From an uncultured Collinsella sp. (GTDB lineage: Bacteria; Actinomycetota; Coriobacteriia; Coriobacteriales; Coriobacteriaceae), in contig CABUUB010000070.1 of the NCBI GenBank assembly GCA_902494625.1, positions 1-8,614 of the forward strand: a stretch of DNA of 8,614 bases, given 5' to 3'. Position numbers and translations under genes: made by a program. The notes below the pieces were generated by a model. The model searched no databases. It saw only the letters and a list, made by a program, of their open reading frames with translations, and was not told the origin of the DNA. Each line of letters starts with the position of its first letter. The stretch's first letter is position 1. Shown here one piece after another: positions 1 to 6,341 of the stretch.

Positions 1-512
1 CCGCCGGCGGCCACAACGGGAATGTCGACCGCATCGACGACCTGCGGCACCAGTGCCATCGTCGATGTCTCGCCAATATGGCCGCCCGATTCGGTACCCT
101 CGGCAACAACCGCCGTGGCTCCACGACGTGCCACGAGGCGCGCCAGCGCCACCGAGGCAACGACCGGGATGACCTTGATGCCCGCATCGTTCCAAGCTTT
201 CATGTACTTGGTGGGATTACCGGCACCAGTCACCACAACGGGCACCTGCTCATCGATCACGACCTGCGCGACCTCGTCGGCAAACGGGCTCATGAGCATG
301 ACGTTGACGCCAAAGGGCTTATCCGTCCTGGCGCGCAGCTCGTTAATCTGGTCGCGAAGCCAGTTGGCGTCGGCGTTCATGGCCGCGATAATCCCTAAGC
401 CACCCGCCTCGGACACTGCTGACGCCAGCGACGCATCGGCAATCCAGGCCATGCCGCCCTGGAACACGGGCTTTTCGATGCCGAGCAGATCGCAGAGAGG
501 AGTCTTGAGCAT
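1..512 (-). CDS. fabK: Enoyl-ACP reductase II FabK (partial, N-terminal ~170 residues)
   Basis: FMN-dependent enoyl-[acyl-carrier-protein] reductase, which performs the last reduction of each fatty-acid elongation cycle in the cytoplasm. Translation from the ATG at 512 gives about 170 residues before the window ends; the family is usually about 310-320 residues, so the C-terminal half is missing. Visible family features are the N-terminal PVFQGGMAWIA (residues 15-25), GGLGIIAAMN (37-46), the GVNVML strand (68-73), VVTGAGNPTKY (93-103), AEGTESGGHIG (137-147, containing the conserved active-site-region His at 145) and the start of the flavin phosphate-binding PVVAAGG segment. The start sits 2 nt after the acpP stop, and its GGAG ribosome binding site lies inside the last codons of acpP, so the two are probably translationally coupled. 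The nitronate monooxygenase family shares this fold, but the ACP/FabH context and the motifs favour FabK. FabK enzymes are insensitive to triclosan. Confidence 0.92.
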   Translation of the reverse strand, partial: MLKTPLCDLLGIEKPVFQGGMAWIADASLASAVSEAGGLGIIAAMNADANWLRDQINELRARTDKPFGVNVMLMSPFADEVAQVVIDEQVPVVVTGAGNPTKYMKAWNDAGIKVIPVVASVALARLVARRGATAVVAEGTESGGHIGETSTMALVPQVVDAVDIPVVAAG

Positions 513-514
513 CT

Positions 515-751
515 CTACTTCTCCAATGCCGCCTCGACCGTATCGGCGAACTCGCCGACCGTCTTGGGGTTCTCCTCGGTATCGAGCTGGATGCCAAACT
601 CGTCCTCGACGGCGACGAGGATCTCGACAGTGCCCAGACTGTCGAGACCAATCTCCTCAAGCGTGGACTCGGGCTTCATCTCGACGTCGTCAAGGCCGGC
701 GGTCTCGCGGATAACGTCGCAAACGCGCTCGAAGGTCTTCTGATCTGCCAT
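515..751 (-). CDS. acpP: Acyl carrier protein
   Basis: Small acidic carrier protein that holds growing acyl chains as thioesters on a 4'-phosphopantetheine arm. The 78-residue product has the usual length and four-helix pattern. The attachment serine is Ser38 in the GLDSLGTVEI motif (residues 35-44; E. coli has DSLDTVEL). Helix II is acidic (VEILVAVEDEFGIQL), as expected for docking to FabH, FabK and other synthase enzymes. The ATG at 751 is preceded by AAAGGAGA at good spacing. It lies 52 nt downstream of fabH and 2 nt upstream of fabK on the same strand, so the three form one fatty-acid synthesis operon. A carrier protein for a secondary pathway is unlikely given the neighbours. Confidence 0.96.
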   Translation of the reverse strand: MADQKTFERVCDVIRETAGLDDVEMKPESTLEEIGLDSLGTVEILVAVEDEFGIQLDTEENPKTVGEFADTVEAALEK

Positions 752-803
752 GGTAGTTCTCCTTTGTTTGTGCCCTAGGGGCGTTTTTATTTCCTATGTG
801 CGA

Positions 804-1763
804 CTACTTCCAACGAAGCAGATAGCCACCTATATCCAGGCCGGCGCCAAATCCAACGAGGGCGATGGTGTCGCCTGCATTCAGTGCGTCGGTACTTGCC
901 AGCCGGTCAAGCGCAAAGGGAATGCAGGCGCTCGAAATGTTGCCGGTCTCCCGCAGCGTTCGAACCACGCGCTCGTCTGGCACGCCAAGGCGCTTGACCG
1001 CCTGACTCAGGATTCGTTCGTTAGCCTGATGGAATACAAAATGATCGATGTCTTCGACCGAAATGCCCGCATCGCTCGCAAGCTTATGGACCGTGTCGCA
1101 GATGGCGTTGACGCCGAACTTGAACACACGGCGGCCATTCATGGACAGCACGCTCTGGCGGTCCGAAGGAACCTTGAATGGCGAGGTGCCATCCAGCCCG
1201 GGAACGCGCAACGTCTCGACGTCGGGCGCCGTCGAAAGCTCAACGGCAAGGGGGCTGTCTCCCCCAGCCTCAATCACTGCGGCGCCTGCCCCATCGCCAA
1301 AGAGCACGCACGTGGCACGGTCGGTCCAATCGAGCGCGCGCGTCATCTGCTCGGCGGCAACAACAAGCACGCGCTCGGCGCGACCGCGGGCGATATAGCC
1401 CTCGGCGACATCGAGCGCAAATACGAAGCCGGCACAAGCCGCCGAGACATCGAAGGCAGGGCACGTCGCGCCTAGTCGCTCAGCAACGGCACACGCCTCG
1501 GCGGGAACAAGGTGGTCACCCGTCGTCGTCGAGCAGACGATCAGATCCAGCTGGCTCGCGTCGATTCCGGACACCTGGAGTGCCCGCTCACTCGCCGCTA
1601 CGGCAAGGTCGTCAAGTGACTCGGTGGTGCAGACGTGGCGGCTCTTGATACCTGTGCGGGTAAAAATCCACTCATCCGAGGTATCGAGGAACTCAGACAG
1701 CTCGTCATTGGAAACACTGCGTTCAGGAAGCGCCGAGCCTGTTCCAAGAATCGTGAAACCCAT
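804..1763 (-). CDS. fabH: 3-oxoacyl-[acyl-carrier-protein] synthase III (FabH)
   Basis: Condenses an acyl-CoA primer with malonyl-ACP to start fatty-acid synthesis. The 319-residue thiolase-fold protein carries the full catalytic triad: Cys110 in FDVSAACAGF (104-113), His245 in FVFHQANER (242-250) and Asn275 in ETGNISSA (272-279). The glycine-rich C-terminal strand GFGAGLDIGGYLLRW is also present. The reading frame is open up to 1820, but the ATG at 1763 is chosen because it gives the canonical MGFTILGTGSALPE beginning and has an AAAGGAGG site 6 nt upstream. The extra 19 codons would lie across the presumed promoter and operators. It is first in the fabH-acpP-fabK operon and diverges from birA. 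Two palindromic repeats at 1782-1797 and 1830-1845 lie just upstream and probably control it. Primer preference (straight or branched) cannot be told from the sequence. Confidence 0.95.
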   Translation of the reverse strand: MGFTILGTGSALPERSVSNDELSEFLDTSDEWIFTRTGIKSRHVCTTESLDDLAVAASERALQVSGIDASQLDLIVCSTTTGDHLVPAEACAVAERLGATCPAFDVSAACAGFVFALDVAEGYIARGRAERVLVVAAEQMTRALDWTDRATCVLFGDGAGAAVIEAGGDSPLAVELSTAPDVETLRVPGLDGTSPFKVPSDRQSVLSMNGRRVFKFGVNAICDTVHKLASDAGISVEDIDHFVFHQANERILSQAVKRLGVPDERVVRTLRETGNISSACIPFALDRLASTDALNAGDTIALVGFGAGLDIGGYLLRWK

Positions 1764-1769
1764 CACTAA

Positions 1770-1777
1770 CCTCCTTT
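1770..1777 (-). promoter_or_regulatory. fabH ribosome binding site that fixes the start
   Basis: AAAGGAGG on the minus strand, 6 nt before the ATG at 1763. It is the strongest Shine-Dalgarno match in this leader and no comparable site precedes the longer in-frame start at 1820, so it decides the fabH start. Confidence 0.85.
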
Positions 1778-1781
1778 GAGT

Positions 1782-1797
1782 TGTTGACGTGTTTACA
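1782..1797. promoter_or_regulatory. Candidate operator, copy 1 (fabH-proximal)
   Basis: TGTTGACGTGTTTACA, an imperfect palindrome with 10 of 16 positions symmetric (TGT..AC..GT..ACA). It lies 19-34 bp upstream of the fabH ATG, immediately before the ribosome binding site. With flanking bases, 18 of 19 positions match the second copy at 1830-1845. Its place between promoter and gene suits a repressor site or roadblock. Function is inferred from repetition, symmetry and position. Confidence 0.5.
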
Positions 1798-1829
1798 TCG
1801 ACCAAGAGAGGATAACGCATTTTAGTCGT

Positions 1830-1845
1830 TGTTGACGTGTTAACA
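1830..1845. promoter_or_regulatory. Candidate operator, copy 2 (central in the fabH-birA intergenic region)
   Basis: TGTTGACGTGTTAACA, an imperfect palindrome with 12 of 16 positions symmetric (TGTT.AC..GT.AACA), centred 48 bp from copy 1. On the minus strand it lies just upstream of a possible fabH -10 element, TAAAAT at 1824-1819. On the plus strand it contains TTGACG (1832-1837), which could be a -35 for birA with a weak -10, CCAAAT, at 1855-1860 after 17 nt. A protein bound here could therefore control both divergent units. The promoter assignments are weak; the repeat itself is seen directly. The regulator is not encoded in this window. Confidence 0.55.
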
Positions 1846-1922
1846 TTAAATTGTCCAAATGCAACAAAGGCTTCACATTGTGTCTATCTCTCGACACCAT
1901 TGCGCGATTGCCTTATTAACTT

Positions 1923-1929
1923 AGGAGGT
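1923..1929 (+). promoter_or_regulatory. birA ribosome binding site before a TTG start
   Basis: AGGAGGT followed by 10 nt and the TTG at 1940. An in-frame TAG at 1922 closes the frame upstream, and the nearby ATG at 1944 is out of frame, so this site supports TTG initiation. Confidence 0.75.
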
Positions 1930-1939
1930 AGCAGCCGTT

Positions 1940-2719
1940 TTGGATGCCAAATTAACGATAGTCGACGTAACCGGATCGACCAACGATGACCTGCTCGAAG
2001 CAGGAAAACAGGGAGCGCCGCACGGCACAGGACTTGCCGCCCGGGCTCAAACAGCAGGACGCGCCCGGCGCGGACACAAGTGGGATTCAACCGCCGGAAA
2101 TCTATTACTTTCGATTTTGTTGCGTCCACGCGTTAATCCTGCAAAGTACTCTGGTCTTGCCGCCGTCAGCGGTCTAGCGGTGCTCGAGGCGCTCGAAAAG
2201 CAGGGTGTTGCAAACGAGATTGGCCTCAAATGGCCTAACGACCTGGTCGCGCGAGGACGCAAGCTCGGCGGCATTCTGGTCGAGGCCGCACGCGATAACG
2301 AAGGCAAACCTTTCGCCGTCTGCGGCATTGGCGTCAACGTGAACTATGTGCCCTCGGAGGTTCCCGATGGCGGCCTCCCGGCAATCGGTCTCTCGGACCT
2401 TAACGAGAAGAACGTTCCTGCCGTCGACATGCTCCTCGATGAGGTCTATCACGCCGTTATAGACGCTGTAGATGCCTGGGCAGAACGCCTCAACGCCATG
2501 GAAGAAAACACCGGACCGCTCGCGCCCGTCCACGGCGAATATGTCGCTCACCTCAATTGGATCGGGGAGCACGTTATCGCCCGCTCCCCCGCAGGAGACG
2601 AGCTGGCACGCGGCATCTTTAGAACGGTCGACGATTGCGGCCGCGCAAGCATTGAGACCGAGAGCGGCTTGTGCGTCTTCCACTTCGAAGAAGCGTCCTT
2701 GCGCCCCCTGAGCGAATAG
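1940..2719 (+). CDS. birA: Biotin-[acetyl-CoA-carboxylase] ligase, monofunctional (no HTH)
   Basis: Activates biotin with ATP and transfers it to the lysine of the biotin carrier domain of acetyl-CoA carboxylase and related enzymes. The 259-residue product shows the BirA/LplA catalytic core in order: VTGSTNDD (10-17), the biotinyl-AMP-binding loop AGRARRGHKWDS (39-50, corresponding to GRGRRG in E. coli), KWPNDL (97-102), RKLGGILVE with the catalytic lysine (107-115), GIGVNVN (129-135) and a C-terminal SH3-like domain (about 200-259). Family bifunctional members have about 60 more N-terminal residues forming a winged helix. Here the STN motif begins at residue 13, so the protein cannot act as a BirA-type repressor. 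It starts with TTG after AGGAGGT. It is transcribed divergently from fabH and ends before a shared terminator. Pairing with fatty-acid genes fits its supply of holo-carboxylase for malonyl-CoA. Confidence 0.94.
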   Translation: MDAKLTIVDVTGSTNDDLLEAGKQGAPHGTGLAARAQTAGRARRGHKWDSTAGNLLLSILLRPRVNPAKYSGLAAVSGLAVLEALEKQGVANEIGLKWPNDLVARGRKLGGILVEAARDNEGKPFAVCGIGVNVNYVPSEVPDGGLPAIGLSDLNEKNVPAVDMLLDEVYHAVIDAVDAWAERLNAMEENTGPLAPVHGEYVAHLNWIGEHVIARSPAGDELARGIFRTVDDCGRASIETESGLCVFHFEEASLRPLSE

Positions 2720-2779
2720 GACGCCGCAGCCGTCGGCTCGGCAGACGAATTCACTATCCCAAAATCTAAACTCAAAATA

Positions 2780-2816
2780 AAAGGGCCCCGCTGCCGTTAC
2801 GGCAGCGGGGCCCTTT
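2780..2816. terminator. Bidirectional intrinsic terminator between birA and rpsJ
   Basis: A perfect 17-bp inverted repeat: arms 2780-2796 and 2800-2816, with the core AAAGGGCCCCGCTGCC repeated in reverse complement and a 3-nt loop at 2797-2799. Reading minus, the stem runs into CCCTTTTATTTTG, a good U-tract, so it should end the rpsL-rpsJ transcript efficiently. Reading plus, it ends in only three Ts but can still serve birA. The spacing from both stop codons (60 and 19 bp) fits. Confidence 0.93.
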
Positions 2817-2835
2817 AAGCTATGAGCGATATCAC

Positions 2836-3144
2836 TTAGAGCTTGATGTCAATGTCGACGCCAGCGGGGAGGTCGAGACGCATGAGCGAATCAACGGTGC
2901 CCGAGGTGGGGTCGAGGATGTCGATGAGGCGCTTGTGGGTGCGCATCTCGAACTGCTCACGGGAGTCCTTGTTCACGTGCGGCGAGCGGATAACCGTGTA
3001 CAGGTTGCGCTCGGTGGGCAGGGGGACAGGACCGGAAACGCGAGCGCCGGTCTTCTGAGCGGTCTCGACGATGAGCTTCGCGGACTGATCGACGACCTCG
3101 TGATCATAGCCCTTGAGGCGAATGCGGATCTTCTGGGTAGCCAA
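2836..3144 (-). CDS. rpsJ: 30S ribosomal protein S10 (NusE)
   Basis: Component of the 30S head and, as NusE, partner of NusB and NusG in antitermination. The 102-residue product has the normal length and the conserved blocks KIRIRLKGYDH (5-15), SGPVPLPT (37-44), SPHVNKDSREQFEMRTHKR (54-72) and the C-terminal DSLMRLDLPAGVDI. Val57, altered in some tetracycline-tolerant strains of other species, is wild-type here. The start is TTG at 3144, fixed by the conserved N-terminus and a GGAGG site 6 nt upstream. It is the last gene of the str operon, 60 nt after fusA, and is followed by a strong terminator. In most bacteria rpsJ leads on to rplC and the rest of the S10 operon; that linkage is broken here. 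Confidence 0.97.
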   Translation of the reverse strand: MATQKIRIRLKGYDHEVVDQSAKLIVETAQKTGARVSGPVPLPTERNLYTVIRSPHVNKDSREQFEMRTHKRLIDILDPTSGTVDSLMRLDLPAGVDIDIKL

Positions 3145-3150
3145 CTTAAA

Positions 3151-3155
3151 CCTCC
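3151..3155 (-). promoter_or_regulatory. rpsJ ribosome binding site before a TTG start
   Basis: GGAGG on the minus strand, then 6 nt (TTTAAG), then TTG at 3144. No ATG or GTG gives the conserved S10 N-terminus, so this site supports TTG initiation. Confidence 0.8.
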
Positions 3156-3162
3156 AAAGAGT

Positions 3163-3179
3163 GCGAGAGATGTTCTCGC
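3163..3179 (-). other. Small stem-loop in the fusA-rpsJ gap
   Basis: GCGAGA and TCTCGC form a perfect 6-bp stem with a 5-nt loop, 8 nt upstream of the rpsJ ribosome binding site. No T-run follows on the minus strand, so it is not an intrinsic terminator. It may influence rpsJ translation or mRNA processing, or be incidental. Confidence 0.35.
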
Positions 3180-3204
3180 GGATTACGTAACAGGGAGCTC
3201 GAAC

Positions 3205-5304
3205 TTAGGCGTTCTTGCTCATGACCTCGTCCACGATGGACTTGGGCGCGGGCTCATAAGAGTCGAACTGCATCGTGTAGGATGCACGGCCCTGGGTCTG
3301 GGAGCGAAGGTCGGTAGCGTAACCGAACATCTCGCCCAGCGGCACCTTGGCACGGATGAGCTTGCTGTTCTTGCGATCCTCCATGCCCTCGATCTTGCCG
3401 CGGCGACCGGAGAGGTTGCCCATAACGTCGCCCATGTACTGCTCGGGGGTCTCGACCTCGACAGCCATGATCGGCTCGAGCAGCTGCGGATCGGACTTCT
3501 TCAGGGCGTCCTTGATGGCCATGGAACCGGCGATCTTGAAGGCGGCCTCGGAGGAGTCGACCTCGTGGTAAGAACCGTCGAACAGGGTGACCTTAACGTC
3601 GAGGACCGGGAAGCCGGCGATAACACCGGTGTTCAGGGCCTCCTGGATGCCCTTGTCGATGGACGGGATGTACTCCTTGGGCACGACGCCGCCGACGATA
3701 GCGTTGACGAACTCGTAGCCGAAGCCCTCCTCCATCTTCTCGAGCTTGATGACGGCGTGGCCGTACTGACCGCGACCGCCGGACTGACGGACGAACTTGC
3801 CCTCAGCCTTCTCGACGTCGTGACCAGCGGTCTCGCGGTAGGCAACCTGGGGCTTACCAACGTTAGCGTCAACCTTGAACTCACGGAGCAGACGGTCGAC
3901 GATGATCTCGAGGTGCAGCTCGCCCATGCCGGCGATGATGGTCTGGCCGGTCTCGTGGTTGGTGGACACCTGGAAAGTCGGGTCCTCCTCGGCGAGCTTG
4001 GTCAGAGCCAGGGACATCTTGTCCTGCTCGGCCTTGGTCTTGGGCTCGATGGCAACGTCGATAACGGGCTTAGCGAACTCGATCTTCTCGAGGACGATCT
4101 CCTTGCCCTCGGCGCACAGGGTGTCACCGGTGGTGGAGTTCTTGAAGCCGACGCAAGCGACGATGTCGCCGGCAGCAGCGTCGTCACGGTCGATACGCTC
4201 GGCGGCGTTCATCTCGAGGATGCGGCCGAGGCGCTCGCGCTGACCGTTGGAGGCGTTGACCACGTAGGAGCCGGACTCGGCACGGCCGGAGTAAACGCGG
4301 ACATAGGTGAGCTTACCGACGAACGGGTCGGTCATGATCTTGAAGACCAGGCCGGAGAAGGGCTCGTCGAAGGAAGGATGACGCTGGATCTCCTCGCCAG
4401 TGTCCGGATCGGTACCGGTGACGGCCTCAACGTCGAGCGGGCTGGGCAGGTAGTCGACGACAGCGTCGAGCAGCTCCTGGACGCCCTTGTTCTTGTAGGC
4501 GGAGCCCACGAAGACGAGGTTGAGCTCGTTGGCCAGAACACCCTTGCGCAGAGCAGCCTTGAGCTCCTCGACGGTGAAGTCCTCCTCCATGAGGATCTTC
4601 TCCATGAGCTCGTCGTCAAAGCTGGCAGCAGCGTCGAGGAGCTCCTCGCGCTTGGTGGCAGCGATGTCGGCAAACTCAGCCGGGATCTCGTCCATCGGCT
4701 CGGGGTAGGTCATGCCCTTCTCATCGGCCTTGAAGTCCCATGCAGTCATGGTGACCAGGTCGATGACGCCCCAGAAGTTGTCCTCGGCGCCCATCGGGAC
4801 CTGAGCGGCCACGGCGTTAGCGTCGAGACGATCCTTCATGGTCTCGATAGCGTTGAAGAAGTCAGCGCCCACGCGGTCATACTTGTTGATGAAGGCGATG
4901 CGGGGGACGTTGAAGGTAGAAGCCTGACGCCAAACGGTCTCAGACTGGGGCTGAACGCCGGCAACGGCGTCGAAGACGGCGACAGCGCCATCGAGGACGC
5001 GCAGGCAGCGCTCGACCTCAGCGGTGAAGTCAACGTGGCCCGGGGTGTCGATGATCTGGATGCGGTAGTCCTTACCGTCCTTGTTCCAGAAGCAGGTGGT
5101 AGCAGCGGAGGTAATGGTTACGCCGCGCTCCTGCTCCTGAACCATCCAGTCCATGGTGGCAGCGCCCTCATGGACCTCACCGATCTTGTGGGTCTTACCG
5201 GTGTAGTAAAGAATACGCTCGGTCGTGGTGGTCTTACCAGCATCGATGTGGGCCATGATGCCGATGTTACGGGTATCGGAAAGCTTGTACTTAGGCTTAG
5301 CCAT
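3205..5304 (-). CDS. fusA: Elongation factor G
   Basis: GTPase that drives tRNA-mRNA translocation on the ribosome and, with the recycling factor, splits post-termination complexes. The 699-residue product has the standard length and all five domains. GTPase motifs are the P-loop AHIDAGKT (18-25), switch I RGVTIT (60-65), DTPGH (86-90) and NKYD (140-143; many family members have NKMD). Later come domain II (PFSGLVFKIMTDPFVGKL), domain III (GMGELHLEI), the domain IV segment GRGQYGHAVI, and domain V (EPIMAVEVETPEQYMGDV). The ATG at 5304 is preceded by AAGGAA. It lies 19 nt after rpsG and 60 nt before rpsJ, all in one direction. No tuf gene follows it here, unlike many str operons. A very long antisense frame across it is a codon-usage artefact. 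Confidence 0.98.
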   Translation of the reverse strand: MAKPKYKLSDTRNIGIMAHIDAGKTTTTERILYYTGKTHKIGEVHEGAATMDWMVQEQERGVTITSAATTCFWNKDGKDYRIQIIDTPGHVDFTAEVERCLRVLDGAVAVFDAVAGVQPQSETVWRQASTFNVPRIAFINKYDRVGADFFNAIETMKDRLDANAVAAQVPMGAEDNFWGVIDLVTMTAWDFKADEKGMTYPEPMDEIPAEFADIAATKREELLDAAASFDDELMEKILMEEDFTVEELKAALRKGVLANELNLVFVGSAYKNKGVQELLDAVVDYLPSPLDVEAVTGTDPDTGEEIQRHPSFDEPFSGLVFKIMTDPFVGKLTYVRVYSGRAESGSYVVNASNGQRERLGRILEMNAAERIDRDDAAAGDIVACVGFKNSTTGDTLCAEGKEIVLEKIEFAKPVIDVAIEPKTKAEQDKMSLALTKLAEEDPTFQVSTNHETGQTIIAGMGELHLEIIVDRLLREFKVDANVGKPQVAYRETAGHDVEKAEGKFVRQSGGRGQYGHAVIKLEKMEEGFGYEFVNAIVGGVVPKEYIPSIDKGIQEALNTGVIAGFPVLDVKVTLFDGSYHEVDSSEAAFKIAGSMAIKDALKKSDPQLLEPIMAVEVETPEQYMGDVMGNLSGRRGKIEGMEDRKNSKLIRAKVPLGEMFGYATDLRSQTQGRASYTMQFDSYEPAPKSIVDEVMSKNA

Positions 5305-5323
5305 GTTAGTTCCTTACCTTAAC

Positions 5324-5797
5324 TTACCAACGATAGTGAGAGAACGCGCGGTTGGCCTCGGCCATCTTGAAGACGTCCTCACGCTTCTTGACGGAAGCGC
5401 CCAGGCCGTTGGAAGCGTCGAGGATCTCGTTGGCGAGACGCTCGGCCATGGTCTTCTCCTTGCGAGCGCGGGAGAAGTTGACGATCCAGCGGATACCCAG
5501 AGCGGTGGAACGACGGGAGTTGACCTCCATCGGGACCTGATAGGTAGCGCCACCGACACGCTTGGGCTTAACCTCGAGCGTGGGCTTGACGTTGTCCATA
5601 GCCTTCTTGAAGGTAGCGAGAGCGTCGCCACCCTCGGACTTCTCGGCAACGATCTCGAAAGCGGTGTAAACGATGCGCTCAGCGGTGGCCTTCTTGCCGT
5701 CAAGAAGGACCTTGTTGATGAGCTGAGTCACCAGGCGGTTGTTGTAAACGGCGTCAGGCTGAACCTCACGACGATTAGCTGCTGCACGACGCGGCAT
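5324..5797 (-). CDS. rpsG: 30S ribosomal protein S7
   Basis: Primary 16S rRNA-binding protein that nucleates assembly of the 30S head and borders the E site. The 157-residue product is of normal length and shows the N-terminal MPRRAAANRR block, NRLVTQLINKVLLDGKKATAE (20-40), the beta-hairpin VKPKRVGGATYQVP (76-89), RRSTALGIRWI (95-105) and the C-terminal REDVFKMAEANRAFSHYRW. The ATG at 5797 follows AAGGAGA at good spacing. It is separated from rpsL by 73 nt that contain a stem-loop. In E. coli, S7 binds the equivalent gap and represses its own translation, so the same may hold here. Confidence 0.97.
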   Translation of the reverse strand: MPRRAAANRREVQPDAVYNNRLVTQLINKVLLDGKKATAERIVYTAFEIVAEKSEGGDALATFKKAMDNVKPTLEVKPKRVGGATYQVPMEVNSRRSTALGIRWIVNFSRARKEKTMAERLANEILDASNGLGASVKKREDVFKMAEANRAFSHYRW

Positions 5798-5819
5798 GTG
5801 AAATCTCCTTAAGTGTCTA

Positions 5820-5845
5820 CCGTGCGGCGCTTAGGCGGCACACGG
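5820..5845 (-). promoter_or_regulatory. Stem-loop between rpsL and rpsG, candidate S7 autoregulatory site
   Basis: Arms 5820-5830 and 5835-5845 form an 11-position stem with a 4-nt loop, one mismatch and, in the minus-strand RNA, one G-U pair. No T-run follows, so it does not look like a terminator. In E. coli the rpsL-rpsG gap folds into the S7 target that controls str operon translation; this stem-loop occupies the same position. The assignment rests on position and structure only. Confidence 0.45.
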
Positions 5846-5870
5846 CGAAAGTATCAAAACGTTATCTGGC

Positions 5871-6248
5871 TTATTTGGCCTTGGGGCGCTTAGCACCGTA
5901 CTTGGAACGGGCCTGCATACGGTTCTGGACCGGAGCAGCGTCGTAGGCGCCACGGATGACGTGATAACGGACACCAGGGAGGTCACGGACACGACCGCCG
6001 CGGACGAGCACGATGGAGTGCTCCTGCAGGTTGTGGCCCTCACCCGGGATGTAAGCAGTAACTTCGATGCCGTTGACAAGGCGAACACGGGCAACCTTAC
6101 GAAGAGCCGAGTTCGGCTTCTTGGGGCTCGTGGTGAAGACGCGGGTGCACACGCCGCGCTTCTGGGAGTTGTGCTGCAGAGCAGCGTTCTTGGACTTCTT
6201 GGGCACGGAACGACGGCCCTGGCGAACCAGCTGGTTAATAGTAGGCAA
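5871..6248 (-). CDS. rpsL: 30S ribosomal protein S12
   Basis: Decoding-centre protein of the 30S subunit that affects accuracy and streptomycin response. The 125-residue product aligns without gaps to the E. coli protein through the conserved core: PTINQLVRQGR (2-12), KRGVCTRVFTTSPKKPNSALRK in the 30-51 region, GEGHNLQEHS (69-78), GGRVRDLPGVRYH (84-96) and QARSKYGAKRPK near the end. Lys43, the main streptomycin site, is wild-type, but residue 88 is Arg (codon CGT) where Lys is usual. The start is TTG at 6248 with AAGGAG 6 nt upstream; the conserved PTINQLVR begins directly after it. It is first in the str operon, downstream of a strong vegetative promoter and a leader of about 85-90 nt. Confidence 0.97.
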   Translation of the reverse strand: MPTINQLVRQGRRSVPKKSKNAALQHNSQKRGVCTRVFTTSPKKPNSALRKVARVRLVNGIEVTAYIPGEGHNLQEHSIVLVRGGRVRDLPGVRYHVIRGAYDAAPVQNRMQARSKYGAKRPKAK

Positions 6249-6254
6249 AGCGTA

Positions 6255-6260
6255 CTCCTT
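6255..6260 (-). promoter_or_regulatory. rpsL ribosome binding site before a TTG start
   Basis: AAGGAG on the minus strand, then 6 nt (TACGCT), then TTG at 6248. It supports a TTG start for this highly expressed gene, since no ATG gives the conserved S12 N-terminus. Confidence 0.82.
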
Positions 6261-6341
6261 CTCGAATGATTCCAGCTTTCTGTAAAGTGCAACGGCTTGA
6301 ATCGAGGGGTCAGCATCCCCCTACGAAACACGCAGTTCGAT

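Noticed and set aside
22..714. 230-codon plus-strand frame across fabK and acpP
   Set aside because: Shadow of two clear minus-strand genes; its product is rich in Ser, Arg and Thr without domains.
771..790. GCCC-TA-GGGGC hairpin followed by T-rich sequence between acpP and fabH
   Set aside because: Only a 4-bp stem, and the T-rich part lies on the wrong side for minus-strand transcription, so it is not a terminator within the operon.
750..1475. 241-codon plus-strand frame antisense to fabH
   Set aside because: No ribosome binding site or family resemblance; fabH on the other strand has its full catalytic triad.
1764..1820. N-terminal extension of FabH to an ATG at 1820
   Set aside because: It adds 19 non-conserved residues and would encode the operator repeat; the strong ribosome binding site precedes the ATG at 1763.
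2935..5322. 795-codon open frame on the plus strand antisense to fusA and part of rpsJ
   Set aside because: It mirrors the strongly biased codons of fusA. The product is a low-complexity run of Leu, Val, Gly and Asp with no domain, and the other strand encodes an unmistakable EF-G.
5225..5812. 195-codon plus-strand frame antisense to rpsG and the fusA start
   Set aside because: Shadow of rpsG; no ribosome binding site and no recognisable protein.
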